Shown here one piece after another: positions 22,111-33,052 of a stretch of DNA of 64,000 nt. Numbering within the stretch: the stretch's first letter is position 1; each line of letters begins with the position of its first letter. The translations under genes were made by a program, and so were the position numbers. A model generated the notes under the pieces. The model was not told the origin of the DNA. It worked only from the letters and a program-made list of their open reading frames with translations, and made no database searches. The stretch is from Thamnidium elegans (Eukaryota; Mucoromycota; Mucoromycetes; Mucorales; Mucoraceae): positions 124,001 through 188,000 of the forward strand of contig JAIXMG010000039.1 of assembly GCA_025201345.1 (NCBI GenBank), read 5' to 3'.

Positions 22111-24767
22111 TTAATTCCAACTATACAACATATCATTTCTTCTTCTTAAAACGTTACGAATTTGAGTATTATTTAATACATCAATTCCCAACTTATCCAA
22201 TGTCTTTTGTACAAACTCGGATTGCTTTGGGTTTGCCAATGCTTTCATTAATACATCACAAGATGGTATATCAGTATCCTTTTGTGCTTCGGAAGAAAAT
22301 GGTAATGTCAATAATTGAATAGCTTCTTTTAATCTAAAGAAAATATTTACTTAACATTTGTAAAAGAAAAAAAAGAGAGTTACACACAACTTACTGTTTC
22401 GTTAAATTCTCGGGTTTTAATACCCATTGTTGTCCTATTTTCCATAATCCCAATTTAACATCTGTTTCTAATTGTAACGCGCCTGAACTAGAGAATTGAC
22501 TTTGAGTGATAATATGTTTCCAGTACCAATCTTCAATTTCCTTTAGGGTCTGTCTGTAGATGAATAAAAAGTCTACTTGAGGTAATATACTATGCAAGTA
22601 ATTCCATGTCACTCTCAAGTCTTGTAATGGTTCATATAATTCATCTGATATTTCGGTAGGCGCGTCAGTAGATGTTTGCCACCAAGTATCCCTTTTTTTT
22701 TTAAAAAAAGAAAAATAATAGTTAGTCCCTTCCTTTTTCGTATCTTATATATCTTACTTTTTAGCATATTTTCTTGTATCCGAAATCCATTCTTTCGTAG
22801 CCACTTTAACCATAATCTTTTCAATGCGTTTAATTAATTGTTCGAAAGATTGACAAGCATCTGAAAACAATCCATCGCTTGAAACATCCTTTTCAGATGC
22901 ATTTAATTCAAACTGCATATTAATAAAGAACTCATCTTCGTTCCAATCTTTTAATATATCAGCCATACATCGTGCACTGGTCCACCATCTATATAATCTG
23001 TTCAATGAAGCTACGGTACTTCCGGATTCAGTTGCTGTCATAACACCTGTTACGGAATCAGGAAGTGCACCAGGAACAGGTACAGATCGAATAAGACAAA
23101 GTGCTTCAAATGAATCGATGGCAGTCATTAAACGCTTTTGGTATTGGGTCAATAGATTTAGTTGAATTTGGGTTAAGAATTGAGTACGTTGATTGATGTT
23201 GGGTACTAACTTGTATGCATTGGTTATGTTTTCTAATAGGTTGATAAGTCGAACTGCAGATTTGGTACGTTTGATTGGATGTGTTTCAAGTGTGGATTTT
23301 TCCATGTCGTCTTCGGCGTAGATGTCAAATGCTTGTCCGTCCAACATAATTTCATCGTATCTTGATTGAGAAACTATTTTTTATACGTTTAGTCAATTAT
23401 ACACAATTTCTAATATACACGAAAAGAAAAAAACTTACATGCTTTTTCGGCGTTAAACCAAATATTAAACCAATTAGAGTTACCCAACACACTTTGAGAT
23501 AACTCCATATACCCATCATACGCAAACTCATCCTGTAAACTTTGATCGAATTCTAGCACTTGATGAATGGTATGACTTAACCAGCTAGAATGATTTAATA
23601 ACTGAGGTATAGTCTTTTGTAATTTACGCGACACGTCTTGTAACAACCCACGAATAAATTGATCTTTGACAAACGTCTTTTGAGGCAAGTGTTGTTTGAC
23701 GGTTTCCAAGATAGGTTGGATGGTGGTCATAAGGAATGGCATGTGTGTCGAAACGGTGTTTTTAACATGCGTCAAGTACCATTCGGGTTTATCGATACGG
23801 TTGGTGGGTTTCGAGGTCTCGAAATGGAATCGGAAACGTAAGGAGAGTGGCTCCAGCATGATTGAGATGGGACTTAGAATAGCGTCTTCAGAGGGTTTGG
23901 AAGGATTTGATTCGGATCTATTTTCATATATAAATTACATTGCATAATACCATTTATATATATATATATATACACTTACGATTGCTGTAAAAATAATAAA
24001 TTACAAAAGGTTTTTTCAAAGACTTCCAATTTTGACTTTAATTGAGGTCCATAAGGTGGTTTCACAGGTGTAGGCCAAGCCAATGCATCCAAACTCTCTT
24101 TAAAATTCTTTGTTAAAATTTCATTCAGTTCTTGTTTTAATCTCATTTGACAGTTCTTTAAATGAGTGGATAGTTCTTGATATTGGTCTTGTTGCTCAAT
24201 ATATTTTTCAAGTTTGACAAGTTGGATATAAGGTGTTATGGCTTGATCAGGTTTAGTTTGTACTAGTTGTAAAGCTTGTGACCTACCATAGAAAGTTAGA
24301 AATTACGTATATATCAGTTGAATGTATTACTTACGCAAGTTCAGAAGCAACTAAAAGTGCTTTGATATATCCTTTTGCAGTTTCAACAGTTCTCAAGTTT
24401 TGCTCCAGTGTTGTTAATTTGGCAAGTAATGGAGCCTGAGAATCAGAAATGAATGTATCCATTTCATTTGTGGTTCTGGTTAACGAGCCTGTTAGGGTTT
24501 GTAGAGTGTCTTGCTGAGTTTTGGTTTGGTCAAGCGATGTCTTTAATGTTGACCGAGTATCTGTTATTAAAGTATCAAGCTAAAAAATACAAGATGAATA
24601 AATATGTTTTAGATAAAGTGCGTAAATTATTTTACTTCGACATCTAGTTTAACTTGCTCTTGTTTCCTTAAGGCTAATAAACTCTTGACTTGGTCTAAAT
24701 TCAAGTCTTGATCAGTTGCGATATTTGTGGTTAAAAATATGTTTAATTCTTGTTGTAAATTAGCCAT
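22111..24767 (-). CDS. RINT1/TIP20 family vesicle tethering protein
   Basis: About eight exons give roughly 740 residues, starting MANLQQELNIFLTTNIATDQ. The N-terminal 200 residues are coiled coil (LDTLITDTRSTLKTSLDQ, ATLEQN-like heptads). The body contains the family landmarks LRFRFHFETSKPTNRIDKPE followed by WYLTHV, LLQDVSRKLQKTIPQLLNH, LNRLYRWWTSARCMADILKD and the end QIRNVLRRRNDMLYSWN. The FHFxxxxxTN..DKPEW motif is diagnostic of RINT1/Tip20. Family knowledge: Tip20/RINT1 is a subunit of the Dsl1/NRZ complex that tethers COPI vesicles to the endoplasmic reticulum; animal RINT1 also binds RAD50. Introns lie near 22335-22395, 22690-22756, 23352-23440, 23915-23980, 24285-24335 and 24580-24638. 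It shares a 120-base divergent spacer with NUDCD1. Confidence 0.87.
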
Positions 24768-24887
24768 CCTTTAAAAAAAAAAAGGAAAAAATAATAAAAA
24801 GGCGCGTTGCTTTAACTAGCGGGGTAAGGTTTTTTATTTGTCTTTTTCTTTTTTTTTTTTTTTTCTTTTTTGAAGTATACATGTAAA
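24768..24887. promoter_or_regulatory. Compact divergent promoter between RINT1 and NUDCD1
   Basis: Only 120 bases separate the two start codons. The spacer contains a T-rich tract (about 24841-24870) and an A-rich tract on the RINT1 side, plus GGCGCG at about 24801. No TATA box is evident. Both leaders and any regulatory sites must fit here. Confidence 0.5.
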
Positions 24888-26763
24888 ATGAACACTCGTT
24901 TAATTCCAGATTTAACAAAGATCAATGCAAAGTTTGAAGGGTACAAGCTGTCTCCGTTTGGTGATAGCGTTTACCGCACAAGTTTATCAGAAGGAAATAT
25001 TTTTGTGCAGGATAAAACCACTGATCATCGATTAGGGTTTCGCGATCTTCAAGCTCGCATTCGTCACTCTCATTTAATTTATGGGTTTCCTCTTGATGAT
25101 AACAGAGGTACTTGCTTTTGTATTGATAAGCAGTTTAATTTGCATATGATTGTTTTCAACAAGGTAAGAAAGAGAAAATACGTTTTTTTTTTTTTTTTTT
25201 TTGCATAATGCTAATTTTTATATGTAGAGTACAAAACAAACAAACTTCTTCTTTATCACTCAATTAATCCAACCACTACCCGTACCTTCATTCACCGAAC
25301 CTGCAGATACAGTTCCCATTGAACCTCAAATCCCTACCGCGATTGCAATCAGTCCCGAACTTTTAGTTGTCTCTAATGGTGTAGGAGATATTGAATTAAT
25401 CGGTATTGAAGAAAAATATGGTGTCATGTTGGGTACATCATTGAGTTCTGTTTGTTATTTGGGAACTGGTACTGAAGGTATTTCACCTGTACCTTGTATG
25501 TTATTAACTGCTCGTAAAATCAAGGAAAAAATCGTGTTGGTTGCTTGCAGTCGTGCGACGTCGAAAAAAACTGAGTTTAATGTTGCTACGCTACAAATGA
25601 ATGTTCCGACGACTGAAACCGAACGGTTGGAAGATGGGTCGTTTGTTTTGATGTTGCATACGCTGCATATTCAAAAGGGTGCTGAAGTACCGGTGTATTG
25701 TTCTATTACTCCCTCTGGTGAACGATGTATTTTTGGAAGTGAGTCTAGGTATGTGAAGGAAACTTTTTCAGAGGACCAAGAACAAGAAGAGATAAAGAGT
25801 CCCATGGAAGTTGCGGATCCTTATAAGTGGACTCAAGATGGTGCTGATATTACTGTCGCTTTTCAATTACCAGACACTGTAACTAAATCAACTATCAATT
25901 GTAAATTTATTACGGATCATCTTAGTTTATTTGTTCGAGTTGGAAACGAAACAATTGTATCGTACCCATATCGTAAATTATGGAGTACCGTACGTCCTGA
26001 TGAATGTATTTGGACTTTTGAAAGTGGGCTGTTGACGTTGTTCTTAACTAAAGTGGACCAACATACACGCTGGCCTCAATTATTTAATCATGATGATGGT
26101 GTCTTGGAAAATTTATCGCAGGATAGTTTAATGGACATCAAGAATAAATTGGAAAAGTTAACTGCTAATGATGATGATAGTAATAATAAACCAAAAGATG
26201 GTACCATGGCGCTAAGTTCAGAGTTTTCAAAGCCTGTGCAACACCCCGCTGCTACGGATATGGATGAAGAAATTGATCAGGGTGGTCAACCAATTATATT
26301 TAGTGTGTACGATACAAATGGTACGGTTGTAGACGAGTTTTCATCAGGTACTTTTAGCTGGATTTGTCAGTCGTTTACCAACACGCCTCATTTACCTTCA
26401 GTGTGTCTTCAGATGGATGTAGACGGTCTTGTATTTTCTTTTACAGAGTTGCAAGATCTTTCAATTAAAGTAGATCATCAAATTTCTTTGGATGCATTTG
26501 CATTTGTGCAAGCTTCGAAAAGAGACGCTCGGTTTGTGCATCACGATCCCAATTTTCATTTCACGTCAATTATTGAAAGTAGCCGTAATGCTTATATTTA
26601 TTTACACCATAATGATAAACGTATACTAGAAACTCAAACGTTAATTGATTTGACTCAGGGACATGATGTAGATGTCATTGGAGCGCAGTTGGTGTTACCT
26701 AACGTGCTAATGATTCTCACTGAATCACAAATCGTAATTATTGAATTGACAGAAATAAACTAA
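24888..26763 (+). CDS. NudC domain-containing protein 1 (NUDCD1-like)
   Basis: Two exons, 24888-25163 and 25228-26763, give 1812 coding bases and 603 residues. The start MNTRLIPDLTKINAKFEGYK is the first in-frame ATG after an ATG immediately closed by TAA. The N-terminal half is beta-propeller-like (LGFRDLQARIRHSHLIYGFP, SPELLVVSNGVGDIELIGI). A CS/NudC domain occupies about residues 280-370: PYKWTQDGADITVAFQLPD, CKFITDHLSLFV, LWSTVRPDECIWTFE. The C-terminal part resumes beta-rich repeats to IVIIELTEIN. Family knowledge: NUDCD1 (CML66) is an Hsp90/client-associated cochaperone that binds propeller-fold proteins. An acidic, low-complexity linker (ANDDDSNNKPKDG) follows the CS domain. Domain order and length match animal NUDCD1 well. 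Confidence 0.88.
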
Positions 26764-26928
26764 AAATATTCTCAGGACTATTTCCTAATTTGATGGCCTG
26801 AGATTGTTACACTGTTATTTTTAAGCGGGAAAAGTTTCATGCGTCTTGGGGAAAAAAAGTATACAAATACGTCTTTTTTTTTATGTCCTTTTTTTTTTTT
26901 CTCTCTCTTTTTTTTTTGTTATAAAAAA

Positions 26929-28504
26929 ATGCCTTTTATTTTATCTAGTTGTAGGTTCTTTGTCAATAGACCGGTCCTTGCTCGTTCATTTCAATCGTGT
27001 CGAACCCAACTTCGAGATTATGTTGAACCGGTCGTGTCTCGCGCTCCTTTAGAAGGTATTCGTGTTTTAGATTTGACAAGAGTTCTCGGTAAACAACACT
27101 CCCCTTATTTTCTTTCTTTTTAAAAAATTCAAAACTAATGTAAAAAAGTATAGCCGGACCTTACTGTACTATGATGCTCGGTGATATGGGGTAAGTTATA
27201 TACAAATCCAATTTTTCCAACAACAAAAAAACTCATGAAAACAATTAGGGCCGAAGTAATCAAGATTGAAAACCCTATTGGCGGTGACGATACTCGAGCT
27301 TGGGGCCCACCTTTTGCCTCCAACAAAGATGCTACTGATACTTCACCCGGCGAATCCGCTTACTTTTTATGTGTCAATCGTAACAAGAAATCTGTTACGG
27401 TTAATATGAAATCAGAAGGGGGTAAACAATTGATTATGGATTTGGTAAAAGAATGCGATATTTTGGTAGAGAATTATTTACCGGGTAAATTGGAAGCGTT
27501 GGGCTTAGGATTTCAACAATTGAAAAATATTAACCCTAAATTGATTTATGCGTCGATTACGGGATATGGACAGACGGGACCTTATTCCAACAGACCTGGA
27601 TATGATGTTATTATTGAGGTAAGTAAGAAAAAAAGTTGTTTGTTAAGAGAAGTGGAGTGTTGAATTTTTTTCTTTCTTTTTAGGCCGAAGCTGGGTTAAT
27701 GCATATTACTGGTGAACCTGAGGGTGCTCCTGTTAAAGTAGGCGTTGCTATTACAGGTAATATAAAAATTAAATCAAGTAAATATGTGGTCTAAAATGCA
27801 CAATACAAATAGATCTTACTACTGGTCTCTATGCTCATAGCTCTATCTTGGCCGCTTTAATTCAACGAGGAACTACAGGTAAAGGTCAACACATTGACTG
27901 TTCTTTACTTGAATCTCAAGTAGCTTCATTGGCCAACATTGCATCCAATTACTTGATCGGTGATCAAGAAGCTAAACGTATGGGTACATCTCACCCATCT
28001 ATTGTTCCTTACCAAGTCTTACCCACCAAGGATTCCTTTGTTATGATTGGAGCCGGCAACGATGGTCAATTTGCTAAACTTTGTGTTCGTATGGGTCTTG
28101 ACCATTTATTACAAGACGCCAAATATAAAAAGAACTCGGATCGTGTTAAGAATCGTAAAGAATTGATTCGTTTATTAGAAGATAGATTGGAACAAGAAGA
28201 TTCTGGGTATTGGTTAGAGAAATTAACTGGGGCTGGCTTCCCGTTTGCTCCTATTAATAATATTGAACAAACCTTTCAACATCCCCAGTTAGTTGCTAGA
28301 GGATTGGTACATGAGGTTGAACATGAACGTGCTGGAATCATTAAAATGGTGGGTCCTCCTGTTAAGTTTAGTGAGGCACAAACAAGTATTCGGTTGGCAC
28401 CCCCTCTTTTGGGAGCTCATACCGATGAGGTCTTGAAAAATGTGTTGGGGTATTCAGATGAGAAGGTTGGGTCTCTTAGAGGAAACGGTGCTGTTGGTTC
28501 TTAG
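26929..28504 (+). CDS. Class III CoA-transferase, SUGCT-like, mitochondrial
   Basis: Start at MPFILSSCRFFVNRPVLARS, a basic, Ser/Arg-rich stretch typical of a mitochondrial targeting peptide. Introns lie near 27089-27151, 27192-27248, 27620-27683 and 27757-27811. The protein is about 440 residues. CaiB/BaiF signatures in order: LEGIRVLDLTRVLAGPYCTM, GAEVIKIENPIGGDDTRAWG, LCVNRNKKSVTVNMKS, LVENYLPGKLEALGLG, LIYASITGYGQTGPY, and ITDLTTGLYAHSSILAAL, whose Asp is the expected catalytic residue. It ends SRxNGAVGS-like (LRGNGAVGS). Closest in wording to human SUGCT (C7orf10), which moves CoA from succinyl-CoA to glutarate or hydroxymethylglutarate in mitochondria. The exact acceptor cannot be told from sequence alone. 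Confidence 0.87.
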
Positions 28505-29156
28505 ATAGATTATTTCCCTATGCTTTAGTTATAAACTTTTTTTTTCAGCTTTTTTATTATTATTGTCGGCTTTTATTTGAACCGAAGCAAAGTAATCTAA
28601 ATCTAATTAATGTTTGACAGGAGATATCGAAAAGTAACGTTAAGTAACTAATTGAATATAATTCTCCCGTTTTTTAGACATAAATATTGCAAATAATATG
28701 ATCTCCATTTATTTTATCTTAAAAAACGAAATTAAATTCATATTCAGCACCGAGACCTCTCCTTATTCTGAGTTCTTTTAATTACTTACAATTTATATCA
28801 AGCCGAATACGTTCTGAAGAAGAGATATAACGTTTTTGATCTATTGCGAACAACATGTATCTCTTCGCCAAGTAAAATCATAACCCTCCGTCAGTTTTCA
28901 ATTTGATATAGACCTCTGTGCCATTAAAAAACTTAGTTTCGTTAATAAAAGAACACTTGACCTTTTTTTTATTTTATTTTTTATCAGCAATAACAAGAGG
29001 CTTTACTACTACTTCACTATAACTAAAGTATATATAACTAAAACACTTTTAATTATAAGAGTTACAAACATATTTTTACTTTTTTTAAGCCCCCCCCCCC
29101 TCCCGGTGCGCGTATCTTTGTCCAAGTTAAAAAGGTTAACGTTTTTCTTAGGGGCC
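28505..29156. other. Intergenic region bordering the mobile-element zone
   Basis: AT-rich with no gene. A C run (about 29091-29100) precedes the IGYARKS fragment. Nothing else was recognised. Confidence 0.45.
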
Positions 29157-29471
29157 ATGGTGTACCCTATGTACACTCGCGTGGTCCCTAAGGAAACCGT
29201 TTGGCCAATTATCAAAAAAAGATACGAGTGTTACATCAATAAGCTGAAGACAGATGGCTTTGAAATTATAGGATATGCAAGAAAAAGCCCAGGTGGACTG
29301 TCGAATGATGAGCGAAAGGTTAATCTTCAAAATATGATTGAATGCATTGTGGTCGATCGATTTGTCGAAACAGGAAAATACGAAGTATACCGTCGTTGTA
29401 AAATACTCAATAAAGATAATTATTTAAAACCTTTTGCGTGCCGCAAAGCCCTTCTCCATCGCTCTAAATAA
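29157..29471 (+). mobile_element. Fragment with IGYARKS motif (serine-recombinase-like)
   Basis: Frame of 105 codons beginning MVYPMYTRVVPKETVWPIIK. It contains FEIIGYARKSPGGLSNDERK followed by VNLQNMIE, which resembles the start of serine-recombinase catalytic domains (IGYxRxS...). A similar IGYARKS/GYCRKS motif is, from memory, common in repeated proteins of Mucorales genomes. The usual continuation of such proteins (a DKVYVS-like segment) is disrupted here and the frame closes early. The fragment stands next to a MITE and a gag-like fragment, so I read it as a truncated mobile-element or repeat-family relic. The open frame upstream extends to about 29106 without clear homology. Confidence 0.5.
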
Positions 29472-29935
29472 TACTTACGTTTACGTAGTCATGAAAGCAA
29501 AATTTATGGTTTAAGGAATAAAATGCACAAGAAACAAAGCGAACAAAACAAAATGGAAAAATTTCCAAATCATTACAAGTCATATCCTAGAACGATGGAT
29601 TCAGTGACAAACCCTAACTTACTGAGGGAAGGAGTTTAACTGACTGCTACATTCTACCCAATTCAAAATTTATTAAAATCTTTTTTCAATCACCAAGGTG
29701 TTCAAACGAAAAGTTCACATGGTCGGTAAACAGGAAATGGACGCTTGCTAAAAACAAAGTGGACGGGTAGCATATACTGGATTTCCCCGCCAGAGTCCAG
29801 ATCCCAATTGGAATTCGCCTAAGGAGAATTTTACTGACAATATAGCATGGTCAAACCATTGTGGTTGGTGAGAAATTTTACAGAGTAAAAATCTATCCGA
29901 AGCGAATAAAGTATCTGTATCCAATAAGGTTAATA
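29472..29935. other. Relic sequence left of the MITE
   Basis: No open gene. The sequence is less AT-biased than the surroundings (for example CCCCGCCAGAGTCCAGATCC near 29785) and probably belongs to degraded repeats. No family could be named. Confidence 0.35.
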
Positions 29936-30076
29936 CAGTAGCGGCTCTATTTAAGGGTGGCCAAATTTTTCTGAAAATCCACCCTTAAATCGATTATTAG
30001 CGATAATAGTGGTGTTAAAGCGGGGGACAGAAGAAGGTGTCCTGGAGAAATTCACCCTTAAATAGAGCCGCTACTG
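29936..30076. mobile_element. 141-bp MITE with 24-bp perfect TIRs, Tc1/mariner-type TA target
   Basis: The left end begins CAGTAGCGGCTCTATTTAAG and the right end is its exact reverse complement: 24 of 24 bases pair (29936-29959 with 30053-30076). The element is flanked on both sides by TA (29934-29935, 30077-30078), the target duplication of Tc1/mariner elements, whose ends often start CAGT. There is no coding capacity, so it is a non-autonomous miniature element. A third copy of the inner TIR segment, CCACCCTTAAAT, lies at 29979-29990, allowing an alternative 12-bp stem with 29949-29960. The perfect ends point to a recent insertion. Confidence 0.9.
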
Positions 30077-30329
30077 TACATGTTTGGGAGAAAATGATAT
30101 TATACTACAATAAGGAGTCCAAAAACTTTGGAGTGATTATAGTTGCATATTTATTGAAGAAATGGTGGCGCCGGAAGTGTGAGTTTCCTGTAAAGAAAGA
30201 ATATCGAATTGTTGAAGTTTAAGGTAGCGAATATGATGATTGAGTTGAAGAAGATGCGGTTTTAACTAAACTGTTGCAGTTAGAGAGTCATAATTAAGCG
30301 TGATTTTTGGTTTCATTACTGATTAGAGC
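30077..30329. other. Relic sequence right of the MITE
   Basis: A short plus-strand frame continues out of the MITE (ending about 30222, with FGVIIVAYLLKKWWRRKCEF) but has no recognisable homology. It may be part of the sequence the MITE inserted into. Confidence 0.3.
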
Positions 30330-31007
30330 TTATAGTATGTTGAGATACCTCTCCCTGAGAAGAGGAGCTCGATACAAAAAGTCGTAATGAGGGTTTTCTG
30401 TTAGGTGTGATCTGTGGTGATGGTTGAAATCAATTTTGCTGCTATTTATTGTATCAGGTTGCCAATTATAATCCTCATCCAAGTTCATAGCATTAGTAGA
30501 CAAAGCCGAAGATTCTTCTAAAATGTTGATGGGAGTACACATTTCTTCCATTATATCGCTATTAGATTCCATGCCAATATCGTCAAGTACATAATCATCA
30601 TCTTCATTGTCATAAGCAGATAGGGAAGAGGAGATAGTAGTTTGACTAAGTGTTGTTAAAGTGATGATACTGGTATTTGGTGTAGAAGCATGTTTCGATT
30701 TCATTATCTCAGAGCTAGCTTCTTGATTTTTCTCGCGCGAAGGTGCCTTTCTTAGCTTCTTAAGGGTACGAGTGTTGGCGGATTTGGGCGATCTAGGGCA
30801 TTCTTCCTGACAATGTCCAAATTGGTCACACGCAAAGCTACAGTCATATTTGATGTGACCATCCTCATAACAGTAACGACACCACGTAGACATGTCCGGA
30901 AAGGTAGCATGAAAAAATCCATCGGTATTACCCCATGGCAATTTATTACAAAGAGGAGTGTATTTTTTCCCTGAATTTTGTTGTAATACAACATGGCCTG
31001 TTCCCAT
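30330..31007 (-). mobile_element. Truncated gag-like / LINE ORF1-type zinc-knuckle protein
   Basis: Frame of 225 residues, MGTGHVVLQQNSGKKYTPLC, then FFHATFPDMSTWCRYCYEDG. It has a complete CCHC knuckle (C-x2-C-x4-H-x4-C: CRYCYEDGHIKYDC). A second knuckle is damaged: CDQFGHCQEEC lacks the usual first Cys spacing. A Ser/Thr-rich acidic tail follows (TTLSQTTISSSLSAYDNEDD). The wording is close to what I recall of gag-like ORFs of Mucorales non-LTR elements. The 5' part of such a protein is missing (stops lie just upstream of the Met) and no reverse transcriptase is nearby, so it is a fragment. A domesticated short gene cannot be excluded, since the frame is open for 678 bases. Confidence 0.6.
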
Positions 31008-31713
31008 GAATTGCTTCTTCAGCTACTTAACCTCGTAAAAGAAAAAACTTTATTACAAATTTTTGTTCGTTACACAACATAATAAAATTTCATACAGAAA
31101 TTTTTTTGATTTCCTTTTTTTTAAATCTTACAATATAAAAACTCGTTTTATTCTTAAGTTAGTTAAATAACAAAGTATATAAACGTATATATTTGGAAGA
31201 TCTTATATAGCTGAAGCTTTTAAAATTTGTTGTTCGTTTTTTTCCCCTGGAGTGCTGTTACACCTGAAAAAGAAACGAGAAGTTTATGCTACGGCTTCTC
31301 TTTTGATTCGTTTAACTCTTTACAGGTCCCGGATTAAGTAAATTAATAAAAAAAAAATAACGAAGTTTTATTAGCAATCTGTTTTTATAGCGTCTATATG
31401 TTTTATAAATATACATATATATAATAACAATTTTTAAAGAATATATCACAAATATATGGAGTTGATATAAATTATTATTTACTTTTTAATACGCAAAAAA
31501 AAAAAAGACGCGATCTTTTATTTATATATGTACTGTTAAGATCATCCCGAAAATGCAAAGCATTCCCTTTTTTAAATCGGCGCAGACATTAAAAAGAATA
31601 AAGATCTATTGGTGTTTGAGCTAATTTCGCTACTCTACTCGTTAAAATTTCTATAAAAAGGGAAGGGGGAAAAGAGATCGAAACAAATCATTAATCCTTT
31701 TCTCTTATTTACA
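31008..31713. other. Intergenic region, promoter of the YcnI-like gene at its end
   Basis: AT-rich with no gene. Its last 65 bases hold a TATA box and a short leader for the downstream gene. Confidence 0.5.
31652..31659 (+). promoter_or_regulatory. TATA box upstream of the YcnI-like gene
   Basis: TATAAAAA followed by GGGAAGGGGG, about 55-62 bases before the ATG at 31714. This is the best-placed TATA-like element in the window and fits a highly expressed secreted-protein gene. Confidence 0.55.
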
Positions 31714-32529
31714 ATGGTCTTTACTACTCGTGATGCTTTAGTTGTATCCGCTTTTGCAATTGCTATTTCTTCTGTTCATGGTCATATTAATTTGTCTCCC
31801 AAGTATGCTGAGGTAAGTACAAGAACTTGCTAATTTTTTTCTTGTTACTGATTGTCATGTTATATAGCCTAACCAAGTATTGAATACTATGTTTCATGTT
31901 CCTCATGGATGTAATGGATCCTCTACTGTCTCTATTAGTGTTACTGTTCCTGAAACTATTACTAATCTTACAGCTAGACCAGTAGATAACTGGGTATGTG
32001 TCTTTATATATCTTGACATATATAAGTAAATACTAATATTTTTTAAAAAAAGTCTCTTGCAACTGCTTATCGCGACAGCTCAAATGCTTCTGTTAACACT
32101 ATTACTTGGTCTGGTGGACTTCTTAAAGGAACTGATGCTTTTGATTTCCCTATTGTTTTAACCGTTCCTAACGTTGATTTAAGTTCTCAAGCTAATGTTT
32201 CATTTTATTTCCCTGTCGTTCAAACATGGTAAATAGAGAATTTTTGTATAATGATTTTTTCTCTTTTACTAATTTATTTTTCTAGTGAGGTTGGCTCTAT
32301 CAATTGGACAAGTACTTCTACTGCTCATGGTAGCGCTGATGGTGAACCAGCACCTGCACTTATCGTTGTAAAGAATGCTACACAGGCTGCGGCAGATGCT
32401 TTGGCTATTAAAGGTACTGCTTCTGCTTCCGCTCCTGCTCCTACTGCTACTGGTAATAGCGGTAATCAAATTTATGCTGGCTTGCTCCCTGTTGTTGCTG
32501 CGATTGTAGCGCTCTCTATTTCCCTTTAA
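31714..32529 (+). CDS. YcnI/DUF1775-like secreted protein with GPI-type tail
   Basis: Four exons, with introns near 31813-31867, 31995-32051 and 32230-32285. The protein is about 215 residues. The start MVFTTRDALVVSAFAIAISS is a signal peptide with likely cleavage in VHG/HINLSPKYAE, leaving an N-terminal His. The body has the YcnI signature, VPHGCNGSSTVSISVTVPET, then TWSGGLLKGTDAFDFPIVL and VQTCEVGSINWTS. The C-terminus is an Ala/Ser/Thr/Pro-rich linker (ASASAPAPTATGNSGN) and a hydrophobic end (LLPVVAAIVALSISL), as expected for a GPI anchor. Bacterial YcnI proteins bind copper with the mature N-terminal His. Here copper binding at the cell surface is inferred from the same position. Preceded by a TATA box. 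Confidence 0.85.
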
Positions 32530-32598
32530 ATACCTCTTTATTTTTATACATTTTGTATTTTTTAATTCTTAGTTTAAATAAAATTTCTTTTTATTATA

Positions 32599-32935
32599 AT
32601 GGAGAATCCTCATGAAGAACAACAAAGTGCTTTATTATATAGAATTATAGCTAATGTTGTAAGTCTTTTAAAAAAAAGCTTTATAAAGAATATGTAGAGT
32701 GTTTATACTGTTTTGTCAAATAGCGAAAACTTAATCAGAATATGAACAAAGTTAATGACAAACTTGAGGTACTTTTTTTTAAAAAAAAAACTAACAACGG
32801 GAAAGTAAACTAATATATTGCGAATAGACGATTAATAAAGCAAATAGAGAAACAGAAAAGATATCCCAGGTATGGGCAGCGTATAATAGTTCAGTCAAGA
32901 TTCACCTTGATAATCAAGCAGCAACTAAGAAATGA
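32599..32935 (+). CDS. DAD4: DASH/Dam1 complex subunit DAD4
   Basis: Three tiny exons, 32599-32658, 32724-32768 and 32828-32935, add to 213 bases and 70 residues. The protein begins MENPHEEQQSALLYRIIANV and continues RKLNQNMNKVNDKLE and TINKANRETEKISQVW, ending NQAATKK. The MENPHE start, RII.NV..LN.....N..L..IN pattern and length (yeast forms are about 72) identify Dad4 with little doubt. Family knowledge: Dad4 is part of the ring-forming DASH complex that couples kinetochores to microtubule plus ends. Each exon is too short to stand out as an open frame. Intron 2 begins GTACT then T9A10. It lies 70 bases after the YcnI-like gene on the same strand. Confidence 0.9.
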
Positions 32936-33052
32936 TTTCTCTTTTTTTTTTTTGTAACGTCACGTAAAAATTAAATAAAAAAAACTTGGACGCGTTTTTT
33001 TTTCCATTTCTTCTTTTTTTAACTTGATAAAAAAAAATATATATATAATAGA

